The position numbers and the translations under genes were made by a program. 57,876 nucleotides of DNA from contig CALMKX010000094.1 of NCBI GenBank assembly GCA_937867335.1, positions 1-57,876 on the forward strand, written 5' to 3'. The stretch is from an uncultured Acidobacteriota bacterium (GTDB lineage Bacteria > Acidobacteriota > Thermoanaerobaculia > Multivoradales > SZUA-115). Of this stretch, positions 15,460-22,440 are shown piece after piece. The notes under the pieces were generated by a model. It did not search any database and was not told the origin of the DNA. It worked only from the letters and a program-made list of their open reading frames with translations. Numbering within the stretch: position 1 is the first letter of the stretch; each line of letters opens with the position of its first letter.

Positions 15460-15495
15460 CACTTCGTGCCAGGCGCTTCAGCAATTAGTGTCAGC
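15455..15495 (+). terminator. Dyad over the M20 stop codon
   Basis: A 9-bp perfect inverted repeat, GCTGACACT (15455-15463) and AGTGTCAGC (15487-15495), has a 23-base loop. It may be a weak terminator. Its arms also contain GTGTC/GACAC, resembling half-sites proposed for PilR. Confidence 0.35.
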
Positions 15496-15679
15496 GCCCG
15501 GAAGCCCGCCGCCGGCCGCCGGCGAGAGGCGGGGAGTCCGTGCCGCCGCCGGCGCCCCCGACCGCGCCCTGCCGGCTCTCGAGCCAAGGCAGAATCGCCA
15601 ATGTTTTCAAGGAGTTGAGGCATTCGGCGGAGATCGGAGAAGAAGCCCCGACAGGCCGCGAAATGAGCGGAAACGAGTC

Positions 15680-15695
15680 TGGCACGCATCCTGCT
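15680..15695 (+). promoter_or_regulatory. Sigma-54 (-24/-12) promoter of the first pilin gene
   Basis: TGGCAC-N5-CTGCT has GG at 15681-15682 and GC at 15693-15694, the exact spacing of RpoN promoters. The predicted start near 15706 gives a 35-base leader to ATG 15741. The second pilin has the same arrangement, and PilS/PilR are encoded nearby. Confidence 0.75.
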
Positions 15696-15740
15696 CTATC
15701 CAGGGCCCGACGGTTGATATCCGAAGGGAGGATAGACAGA

Positions 15741-16280
15741 ATGTTGAATCGGAACCGGAGCCAGAAGGGCTTCACCCTCATCGAGCTGCTGATCGTCGTG
15801 GCGATCATCGGCATCATCGCAGCCATCCTGATCCCCAACTTCCTGGACTCGCTGCACAAGGGCCGCCAGAAGCGGACCATGGGCGACATCCGTGAGATGG
15901 CGACTGCGATCGCCTCGTACTACACGGACCAGGGCGGTGCGGCTGCGGCCGGTCAGGCCACGAACCAGGTCGCCATTGGTGACTTCCCGGCGCTCAACGC
16001 CTGCCCCGACGATCTGCAGGCCGTGCTCGTCCCGACCTACACCCGCCACATCGTGTGCGCGGACGGTTGGGGCTACACCATGGAGTACCGGGTGACGATC
16101 GGCGTGCCGCCGGCCATCAACTACATGCTGATCCGCGCCCCTGCTCGTGACAACGCCTTCGACGGCGACACCTACGACGTCGGCTACTTCGAGCCCACCG
16201 ATTACGGTCAGGACATTGTTTACGCTGACGGCGGTTTCGTGCGGTCTCCGCGCGGCTTCGCTGGTGGCGGTGGAACCTAA
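15741..16280 (+). CDS. Type IV pilin / GspG-like prepilin (copy 1)
   Basis: The protein has 179 residues from ATG 15741, with AGGGAGG upstream. A short basic leader ends in KG, followed by FTLIELLIVVAIIGIIAAIL, the class III signal with Glu at +5 of the mature protein, cut and methylated by PilD. The C-terminal part holds DGWGYTMEYRV and ends in DIVYADGGFVRSPRG, the GspG-like lobe, and carries two cysteines (NACPDD, HIVCAD). It shares FLDSLHKGRQKR and GGAAAAGQAT with the second pilin at 17894. It is probably the major or a main structural subunit, since it has its own sigma-54 promoter and terminator. A type II pseudopilin role is possible, but no gsp genes are seen here. Confidence 0.88.
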   Translation: MLNRNRSQKGFTLIELLIVVAIIGIIAAILIPNFLDSLHKGRQKRTMGDIREMATAIASYYTDQGGAAAAGQATNQVAIGDFPALNACPDDLQAVLVPTYTRHIVCADGWGYTMEYRVTIGVPPAINYMLIRAPARDNAFDGDTYDVGYFEPTDYGQDIVYADGGFVRSPRGFAGGGGT

Positions 16281-16318
16281 GAGCTCGATTTCGCTGAGAA
16301 CTGTTGGGTTCTGATCTA

Positions 16319-16349
16319 GGCGCCGCATCCGCGGCGCCATTTTGTTTTT
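16319..16349 (+). terminator. Intrinsic terminator after the first pilin
   Basis: A perfect 8-bp stem GGCGCCGC/GCGGCGCC with an ATCC loop is followed by ATTTTGTTTTT. It is the best intrinsic terminator in the window and isolates the pilin as a single-gene transcript. Confidence 0.85.
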
Positions 16350-16350
16350 G

Positions 16351-17760
16351 GTGGATACCGCTTTGGCTGAGCCGCACTCCTCCTCCCCTTCGCGTCGGAT
16401 CGGCGCTTTGCTCGCCCTGCTGCTGGCCCTAGCCGGGCAGACTTCCGCCTGTGCTGCCCCCCCACCCAAGCTCTCCGAAGCCGCATCCTGGCTCCAGGCC
16501 TACCTGCGCATCGACACCACCAACCCTCCCGGCAACGAGAGCAAGGCCGCCGATTTCCTGGCTGGCTTGCTCCAGCGGGAAGGCATTCCGGTGGAGCGAC
16601 TCACCTCGCCTTCCGGCCGGGTGAGCCTCGTGGCGCGGCTGGCCGGCTCCGCTCCGAGCCAGGGTGCGCTGATTCTCACGCACCACATGGACGTCGTGCC
16701 GGCGGGCCCGGGCTGGACGGTCGATCCCTTCGCGGCCGAGGTCAAAGAGGGTGAGCTGTGGGGCCGTGGCGCCGTGGACACCAAGGGATTGGGCATCGCT
16801 CACCTCGCCGCGTTGGTCGACCTCAAGCGCCGCAAGGTTCTGCCCGAGCGTGACGTGGTCTTCCTGGCCGTGGCGGATGAGGAGAAGGGCGGAGCCGAGG
16901 GAACGGGCTGGCTGCTCCAGGCTCATCCGGAGCTCTTCGCCAGGACCTGGGCGGTGTTCAACGAGGGAGGGGTAGGCCGGGTGGGGGGGAATGGACTGCT
17001 CTGGTGGGAGGTGGAGGTGGCCCAGAAGCGCCCACTTTGGCTCAAGCTCACGACCCGCGGCCGCGGCGGCCACGGCTCAAATTATCTGCCGGACAGCGCC
17101 ACTCACCGACTGATCCAGGCGCTCGCCAGGATTCTGGAGCTGCCTCATACGTACCGGGTGAGCCCGCCGGTTGAGCGCTATTTCGCCGCCCTCGCTCCGC
17201 TCCACGCCAACCCCCGCCTCCATCAAGCCTTCAGCCATATCCGGGAGTCGATCGGGCCACAAGGGCCGAAAGTGCCTCTGCTCCCGGGGCTGGACCGACT
17301 CTTCCTCGACACGATCCAGGTGACGGTGATCGAGGCCAGCCAGAGCATCAATGTGATTCCGCAGCAGGCGTCGGCGCTGCTCGACATCCGCCTCCTGCCC
17401 GACACCGACGCCGAGCGATTCCTCGGCGAGATCAGGCGGGTGGTGGGCAAGGACGCCGACCTCGAAGTGGTGGTGTCCTCCCCACCCTCGCCGCCTTCGC
17501 CCACCGACCATCCCGCCTACCAGGCGGTGGTCGAAACCTTCCGCCGCAGCGCACCGGTGGTGCCCTCGGTCCTGGCCGGCTTCACCGACTCGAGATACTT
17601 CCGCGAGCGCAACATTCCGGCCTACGGCGTGAGCCCCTTCGAGGTCGATCCCCTGGCGGCGACGGGCGTCCACGGTCCCAACGAGAGGATCTCGCTCAAG
17701 GCCTTCGATGCCGGTGTGGAGCGAATGAAGAGGCTGGTGGAGCAATGTGCCCACCGCTGA
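16351..17760 (+). CDS. Exported M20-family metallopeptidase (copy 2)
   Basis: The protein has about 469 residues. A signal peptide (RRIGALLALLLALAGQTSAC) directs it out of the cytoplasm; the cysteine could be a lipid site, but the preceding residues fit the lipobox poorly. M20 zinc-site motifs are complete: LILTHHMDVVPAG, GRGAVDTKG, AVADEEKGG and the late YGVSPFEV. The GRGGHGS turn of the dimerisation domain is present. Start is uncertain: GTG 16351 or TTG 16363, the latter with GGTGGA upstream. Both lie just past the pilin terminator, so expression may depend on read-through or an unseen promoter. It resembles the gene at 14011 in family but is clearly divergent. Substrate unknown. Confidence 0.85.
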   Translation: MDTALAEPHSSSPSRRIGALLALLLALAGQTSACAAPPPKLSEAASWLQAYLRIDTTNPPGNESKAADFLAGLLQREGIPVERLTSPSGRVSLVARLAGSAPSQGALILTHHMDVVPAGPGWTVDPFAAEVKEGELWGRGAVDTKGLGIAHLAALVDLKRRKVLPERDVVFLAVADEEKGGAEGTGWLLQAHPELFARTWAVFNEGGVGRVGGNGLLWWEVEVAQKRPLWLKLTTRGRGGHGSNYLPDSATHRLIQALARILELPHTYRVSPPVERYFAALAPLHANPRLHQAFSHIRESIGPQGPKVPLLPGLDRLFLDTIQVTVIEASQSINVIPQQASALLDIRLLPDTDAERFLGEIRRVVGKDADLEVVVSSPPSPPSPTDHPAYQAVVETFRRSAPVVPSVLAGFTDSRYFRERNIPAYGVSPFEVDPLAATGVHGPNERISLKAFDAGVERMKRLVEQCAHR

Positions 17761-17780
17761 CATCTTCTCGACGGGGAGAT

Positions 17781-17798
17781 GACACTTTTCGTCGTGTC
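17781..17798. promoter_or_regulatory. Candidate enhancer-binding site upstream of the second pilin promoter
   Basis: The dyad GACAC-N8-GTGTC is centred about 70 bases upstream of the predicted sigma-54 start. Its half-sites fit the (C/G)TGTC element I recall for Pseudomonas PilR. This is an inference from pattern and position only. Confidence 0.3.
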
Positions 17799-17834
17799 CG
17801 GGCGCAAAACCGCGATTCGAGGCCCCTTAGAGGC

Positions 17835-17850
17835 TGGCACACACCTTGCT
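17835..17850 (+). promoter_or_regulatory. Sigma-54 (-24/-12) promoter of the second pilin gene
   Basis: TGGCAC-ACACC-TTGCT matches the RpoN consensus at every core position. The start is predicted near 17861, leaving a leader of about 33 bases before ATG 17894. Confidence 0.85.
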
Positions 17851-17893
17851 GTTCTCCCTCTGCGGATGTCGTCTTAATGAGGGATGTAACACT

Positions 17894-18403
17894 ATGCGGG
17901 CCTACCCTAAGCGCCGTGCGAGCGGATTTACTCTTGTAGAGCTCCTGATTGTCATTGCGATCATCGGATTGATCGCAGCCATCCTGGTCCCCAACATGCT
18001 GGACTCGCTCCAGCGCAGCCGCCAGAAGCGAACGGTGGGGGACATCAAGATCGCCGGGGTGGCGATGGTTTCCTGGTTGACGGATCACGGCGGAGCCGCC
18101 GCGGCCGGCCAGGCCACCATCAGCATCTCGGACTGGCAGGGTACGGGGGACATCACCGAGATTGGCGCCACCCTGATCCCCACCTACCTCCAGACGATTC
18201 CCGCCAACGACGGTTGGGGGAATCCCTTCACCTACCGGCTCAACATCGCCGAGCCGAGTTCCACCCACTCGATGCTGGTGGCGAGCCCCGGGCGGGACAA
18301 CATCCTGGACGGCACCTATACCCAGGGTACCTTCGATGTCCGCGACTACGACGAGGACATCGTCTGGGCGGATGGCGAATTCATCCGCTTGCCGAAGGGC
18401 TAA
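17894..18403 (+). CDS. Type IV pilin / GspG-like prepilin (copy 2)
   Basis: The protein has 169 residues from ATG 17894; upstream in-frame codons fall inside the promoter. The leader MRAYPKRRASG is followed by FTLVELLIVIAIIGLIAAIL, with Glu at mature position 5. The C-terminal lobe has DGWGNPFTYRLN, the strongest GspG-like signature here, and ends DIVWADGEFIRLPKG, parallel to copy 1. It lacks the two cysteines of copy 1. The paralogues share LDSLxxxRQKRTxGDI and GGAAAAGQAT, so they arose by duplication, and they may form heteropolymers or alternative fibres. Expression is predicted to need RpoN and PilR. Confidence 0.88.
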   Translation: MRAYPKRRASGFTLVELLIVIAIIGLIAAILVPNMLDSLQRSRQKRTVGDIKIAGVAMVSWLTDHGGAAAAGQATISISDWQGTGDITEIGATLIPTYLQTIPANDGWGNPFTYRLNIAEPSSTHSMLVASPGRDNILDGTYTQGTFDVRDYDEDIVWADGEFIRLPKG

Positions 18404-18439
18404 CGTCCCAGCCTCTCCTCGTCGCGAACGGTTCGCCAC

Positions 18440-18472
18440 GGTCCCGATCCGTAGCTTCCCAGGATCGGGACC
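18440..18472 (+). terminator. Terminator-like hairpin after the second pilin
   Basis: A perfect 11-bp stem GGTCCCGATCC/GGATCGGGACC with an 11-base loop starts 36 bases after the pilin stop. It has no U-tract. Confidence 0.55.
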
Positions 18473-18520
18473 TGGTGGAGCCGCAGCTCCTCCTTCTAAC
18501 GCCGTCCGCGCCCAGGCGGG

Positions 18521-18526
18521 TAGAAT
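18521..18526 (+). promoter_or_regulatory. Start-proximal -10-like hexamer before pilD
   Basis: TAGAAT, six bases, then ATG 18533: the same geometry as at the aminotransferase gene. It predicts a leaderless pilD-pilS mRNA that is independent of the sigma-54 pilin promoters. Confidence 0.4.
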
Positions 18527-18532
18527 CGCGCC

Positions 18533-19327
18533 ATGTCTGCCACCTGGCTTTGGGTTCTCTACGCGGGCTTGGTCGGGCTCTGCGTCGGCAGTTTCCTCAA
18601 CGTTCTGATCTACCGGGTGCCGCGTGGCCTGCCGTGGGCCGTGTCGCGCTCCCGTTGCCCATCCTGCGGCCAGCCGATCGCTGCCTGGGACAACATCCCC
18701 CTGCTTTCCTACTTGATCCTGCTGGGCCGCTGCCGCACCTGCCGGGAGCGGATCAGCGTGCGCTACCCGCTGGTCGAAGCGCTGACGGCAGCGCTGTTCG
18801 TGGCCTGTCTGCTGCGCTTCGGTCTCTCTCTGGCGAGCGTGGCCGCGGCGGTGTTCTGCCTGCTCTCGGTGGCCCTGGCCTTCATCGACGCTGAGCACTA
18901 CCTGCTGCCGGATTTGCTGACGTTGCCCGGGGTCCTGCTCGGCCTCGCAGCTTCCTCCTGGGTACCCTGGACCGAGTTCAGCTGGAGGCCGGCGCTGCTG
19001 GGAGCGGTCCTCGGCGGTGGACTCCTGTGGGCGATCTATGGCGCCTGGCTGCTCCTGCGCAAGGAAGAAGGAATGGGGCTCGGCGACGCCAAGATGCTCG
19101 CCATGCAGGGAGCCTTCTTGGGCTGGAAGAACATGCTCCTCACCCTCTTGGTGGCGGCGGTTCTCGGCTCGGTGGTGGGGGTCGTCGTGATGCGCTCGCG
19201 TTCGGAAGGCTGGAAGACGCGGCTTCCCTTCGGCACCTTCCTGGCAGCGGCCGGGGTGTTTGCCCTGTTCTTCGGCCCCAGCATCGTCGCCTGGTACAGC
19301 GGCTTTCTTTCGAGACCGAGTCCGTGA
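18533..19327 (+). CDS. pilD: Prepilin peptidase / N-methyltransferase
   Basis: The 264-residue inner-membrane aspartic protease has about seven helices. GSFLNVLIYRVPRG is followed by the cytoplasmic zinc-type loop with two CxxC pairs (CPSCGQP, CRTCRER). The two catalytic aspartates lie in FIDAEHYLLPD and GMGLGDAKML. It cleaves the leader of class III prepilins after Gly and methylates the new Phe. Targets in this locus are the two GspG-like pilins and the minor pilins FimT, PilV and PilW. Its stop overlaps the GTG of the sensor kinase (GTGA), so the two are coupled. Confidence 0.95.
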   Translation: MSATWLWVLYAGLVGLCVGSFLNVLIYRVPRGLPWAVSRSRCPSCGQPIAAWDNIPLLSYLILLGRCRTCRERISVRYPLVEALTAALFVACLLRFGLSLASVAAAVFCLLSVALAFIDAEHYLLPDLLTLPGVLLGLAASSWVPWTEFSWRPALLGAVLGGGLLWAIYGAWLLLRKEEGMGLGDAKMLAMQGAFLGWKNMLLTLLVAAVLGSVVGVVVMRSRSEGWKTRLPFGTFLAAAGVFALFFGPSIVAWYSGFLSRPSP

Positions 19328-21057
19328 GAGTGAGCCGGGAGCCGCTGGGTCCCACCCGCGAGGTCCAGATCCTCCTGCCGGTCTCCCTGCTCCTCTTGGT
19401 CGCTCTCTCGGCCGCCACCCTCTTCGCCTATCGCAACAGCCTTGACCTCCTCGCCGAGCAGCATCGCTCGGCTGCCTTGCGACAGGTGCTGGGCGCGGCT
19501 CGCCTGCTGAGCTCTCCGGAAGAGGATCCTCGGCAAGTGCTCCAGGAGCTTGGCCCGGAGGTTCTGGCCGCGGCTGTCTTGGGGCCGCGGGGCGAAATCC
19601 TCGCCAGCCAGGGGGATTTCCCCGGCGGCAACCTCCTGGCTCCGTTCGGCCGAGAGATTCCCCGTGGTCCGCGGGCTCTGGGCCCTTCCGAAGCCACCAA
19701 CGGCCGAGTGATCGCGGTGGTACCGATCGGTGGTGGCAAGGCGCCCCGAGCGCTTCGGATCGACCTCTCGGGCCGAGTTCTTGCCAGCCAGAAGCGGTCC
19801 CTGGGCGTGCTCTTCCCGGTGGTGTTGGGGACGGACTTCGCGGTGCTCGCCCTGGTGCTCTTCTTCCTGCGGCACCTGGTCTCGCCCTTCGAGCAGATGC
19901 TCGCGAGAGCCAGGGTCGCGGGTGCCGCGGCCGAGACGGGCCAGGACGAAACGGCCTTCCTCCTGGCGACCTTCGAGCGTGCTCTGGGCGCTCTCACCGA
20001 CCAGCGCCGCCCAGAGCAGGACGCCGAGCTCGGAGTTCTCGAGCGGGTGTTGACCACCAACCTCGATACCGGCGTGCTGCTGCTCGATGCCGGCCTCGCC
20101 GTGGTGAGTGTCAACCCGGCTGCTTGCCAGCAGCTCGACCTCGGAACCCCTTCGCTGCCGGCGCCTCTCGAAGAGGCTCTGAGCCGGGAGCCCGCGCTGG
20201 CCGCCGAGCTTGCCGCCGCGGCTCGAGAAGGCAAGGTGATCAAACGCCAGGAGCATCTGCTCGGACCCAGGCTCCTGGGTTACACCGCCACGCCCTTGAA
20301 GCGCGACGACGGTGCTCTGCGGGGCCTGCTGGTGCTGATTTCGGACCTCACCGAAGTCCGCAGACGGGAAGAGGCCCGCCAGCTCGAGCAAGGACTCGCC
20401 CAGCTGGGGGAAATGTCCGCCGGCGTGGCGCACGAGCTGCGTAACAGCGTGGCCACTCTTTCCGGCTATCTCAGCCTGGTGGAGCGCGACGACGATCCCG
20501 AGGCGGTGAAGGACTATCTCGGGGAGATCGGCCGGGAGATCACCCACCTGCGCAGAGTCGTCGAGGACTTCCTGGCTTTCGCCCGTCCGGGTACCGCGCG
20601 ACCGGAGGCCGTGGAGCTCGAGCCGATGCTCCGGCGCATCGCGGCGGATCCCGCCCTGGGCGGCGCTGCGGTGCGCTTCGACGTTGCGGCCGGCGTGCCA
20701 TCGCCGATGGCGGACGCTCAGCTGCTCGAGAGAGCGCTGCGCAACCTGCTGGCCAACGCGGTGGAAGCCGAACGGCGAGGCCCCTGCCCGGGGCCGGTCG
20801 AGGTGGTGCTCCGGCCGGTCGAGGACGGGGTCGAGATCCGGATCTGCGACCGCGGTCCCGGCCTGCCGGAGGAGGTGCGCCAGCGCCTCTTCCAGCCGTT
20901 CGTCAGCGGACGGCCGGACGGCGTGGGGCTGGGCCTCTCGCTCGCTCATCGCATCGTGACTTTGCACCGAGGAGCCTTGAGCCTGGAAGATCGCTCAGGG
21001 GGAGGTACCGAAGCGCGGGTCTTCCTACCCAACCTGCAATTTCGGGTAGAAACGTAA
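19324..21057 (+). CDS. pilS: Two-component sensor histidine kinase, PilS/NtrB type
   Basis: The protein has 577 residues from GTG 19324. Two membrane helices (about residues 15-35 and 160-185) frame an external region of about 120 residues. A PAS-like segment follows (about 240-345, LDTGVLLLDAGLAVVSVNPAA). The phosphorylated histidine is H370 in AGVAHELRNSVATLSGY, and the ATPase domain has LRNLLANAVEA, ICDRGPGLPEE and GVGLGLSLAHRIV. This is the NtrB/PilS class that pairs with sigma-54 activators. The likely partner is the PilR-type regulator at 29142, encoded 8 kb away on the other strand. The classical PilS has six membrane helices, so the sensor part here is different. Confidence 0.85.
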   Translation: MRVSREPLGPTREVQILLPVSLLLLVALSAATLFAYRNSLDLLAEQHRSAALRQVLGAARLLSSPEEDPRQVLQELGPEVLAAAVLGPRGEILASQGDFPGGNLLAPFGREIPRGPRALGPSEATNGRVIAVVPIGGGKAPRALRIDLSGRVLASQKRSLGVLFPVVLGTDFAVLALVLFFLRHLVSPFEQMLARARVAGAAAETGQDETAFLLATFERALGALTDQRRPEQDAELGVLERVLTTNLDTGVLLLDAGLAVVSVNPAACQQLDLGTPSLPAPLEEALSREPALAAELAAAAREGKVIKRQEHLLGPRLLGYTATPLKRDDGALRGLLVLISDLTEVRRREEARQLEQGLAQLGEMSAGVAHELRNSVATLSGYLSLVERDDDPEAVKDYLGEIGREITHLRRVVEDFLAFARPGTARPEAVELEPMLRRIAADPALGGAAVRFDVAAGVPSPMADAQLLERALRNLLANAVEAERRGPCPGPVEVVLRPVEDGVEIRICDRGPGLPEEVRQRLFQPFVSGRPDGVGLGLSLAHRIVTLHRGALSLEDRSGGGTEARVFLPNLQFRVET

Positions 21058-21198
21058 CGAGCCGGGAGGCCGCCACTGCTGTCGGTGGCTGCCGGGAGGA
21101 TCCGCGTCCGGCTGGCAGACTCTTTATTTTCAGTGCCTTAGGCCGGCATGGGCGTGTGTCGAAGGAGTTGGCTCCAGTCTTGCTCGAAGAGGTGGCCA

Positions 21199-21885
21199 AT
21201 GAAACGAGAAACGGTGTTACCCAACTCCCGAGGTTTCACCCTGATCGAGCTGGTGATGATCGTCGCCCTGCTCGCTGCTCTCATCCTCTTGACGGTGCCA
21301 TCGATCCAGGCCGCCATGAGGCGCAGTAATTTGAGAGCGGCCGCTCGCGACACTGCCTCCCTGATGCAGCTGGCTCGGCTGGAGGCGATCAAGCGCGGAG
21401 CCCCAGCGGTGGTGAAGTTCAGCTTCGCAGACAACGAGGTCCTTGGGTTCGTCGACCTCAACCTGGAGGATGGCAGTCGGGGTAGTGATCTGAAGTTCAC
21501 CCCGATCGCCGGAGCACCCAGCCGCACCTCCGACTATCTGCTAGGCCGCATCAGCCTGGCTGGTCACGGGCGGGTCCATTTCTGGGGTGCCACCGACACC
21601 GAACCCTTCGGCGCCAACGCCATCTGGCAATTCACCGATGTGACGGGCGAATCCGAAAACGCGGCCGTCTTCAATCCGAATGGCACTGTGACCGATGCAG
21701 GAGCCGTGCGTTTCGCCGACCTTGAAGGCCGGAACTTCCTCGAAGTGCTGGTCTCCCCGGCAGCGAGTGGCCGAGTGCAGGTGCGCAAGTACAACGGCGA
21801 CGTCGACCCCGGTCTGGACGGGACCCAGTACTTCCCGCCTGGCCCCCATCCGATTACCGGAGAAATAACATGGGTGTGGGAATGA
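21199..21885 (+). CDS. fimT: Minor pilin, GspH/FimT family
   Basis: The protein has 228 residues from ATG 21199, preceded by AAGAGGTGG. The leader MKRETVLPNSRG is followed by FTLIELVMIVALLAALILL, a class III signal. After it come RRSNLRAAARDTASLMQLARLEAIKRGAPAVV, the helix-to-strand pattern of GspH/FimT minor pilins, and FVDLNLEDGS. It begins a five-gene run in the order fimT-pilV-pilW-pilX-pilY1 that matches the minor pilin operon of type IVa systems and forms the priming tip complex. The downstream gene overlaps by 16 bases. Confidence 0.85.
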   Translation: MKRETVLPNSRGFTLIELVMIVALLAALILLTVPSIQAAMRRSNLRAAARDTASLMQLARLEAIKRGAPAVVKFSFADNEVLGFVDLNLEDGSRGSDLKFTPIAGAPSRTSDYLLGRISLAGHGRVHFWGATDTEPFGANAIWQFTDVTGESENAAVFNPNGTVTDAGAVRFADLEGRNFLEVLVSPAASGRVQVRKYNGDVDPGLDGTQYFPPGPHPITGEITWVWE

Positions 21886-22427
21886 AAAAGCAACCCTCGA
21901 AGCAATGCGCCCGTTCCCTGGGGCTCGCGAGCGACCAGGGCTTCTCGATGGTCGAGGTCCTGATTGCCTCGGCGCTGTTTCTAGTCATCTCGCTCTCGGT
22001 GGCACCTCTGTTCACCCACGCCACGGTACGCAACGCTGCGGGCGCGGATTCGACGATCCTCACCAACTTCACCAAGACCCAGATCGAGCAGTACTTCCAA
22101 GAGGCTTTCGACAACCCCGCGCTGGTTCTGGGGCCGGGCGCGAGCCAGCTGTTACGAACCGAGTACTGGGATGAAGCCAACCAGATCTTCGTGACCGCGA
22201 CGCCGCCGGTAGGGTCGCGAACTCGCTACACCCGGGTTACCCGGGTTCGCTACTGCAGCGTCACCGATCTCGACGACGACGGCCAGTGCAACGCCGATCC
22301 GCCGCTGACCGGCGACTCGGACCCGGCGTTGATTCACGTCAAGGAGATCCAGGTCACCTTGGCCAGCAGTGCAGCCAATCTACTCGGTGGCCGCCGACTC
22401 CAGGTCACCACTTTCAAGCCGTTCTAG
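21870..22427 (+). CDS. pilV: Minor pilin, PilV-like
   Basis: The protein has 185 residues. The cleavage motif is DQGFSMVEVLIASALFLVIS with Glu at mature position 5, after a leader of about 26 residues. Start may be ATG 21870 (GGAG seven bases upstream) or ATG 21882. The mature part is short and rich in Thr, with RVRYCSVTDLDDDGQCNADPP, where the Asp-rich turn and two cysteines may bind a metal or form a disulphide. Position between FimT and PilW supports the PilV assignment. The body shows little clear similarity otherwise. Confidence 0.75.
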   Translation: MGVGMKKQPSKQCARSLGLASDQGFSMVEVLIASALFLVISLSVAPLFTHATVRNAAGADSTILTNFTKTQIEQYFQEAFDNPALVLGPGASQLLRTEYWDEANQIFVTATPPVGSRTRYTRVTRVRYCSVTDLDDDGQCNADPPLTGDSDPALIHVKEIQVTLASSAANLLGGRRLQVTTFKPF

Positions 22428-22440
22428 ATCGGGGCGAGCC

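Noticed and set aside
13492-15462. Open frame of 656 codons on the minus strand opposite the first M20 peptidase.
   Set aside because: It overlaps two confident genes and reads as low-complexity antisense sequence.
16342-16350. Earliest in-frame TTG start of the second M20 peptidase.
   Set aside because: It lies in the T-tract of the pilin terminator; later GTG 16351 or TTG 16363 are more plausible.
21169-21184. TGGCTC-N5-TTGCT, a sigma-54-like match just before fimT.
   Set aside because: Transcription would start near 21195, four bases before ATG 21199 and inside or after its ribosome site, so a working promoter is unlikely.
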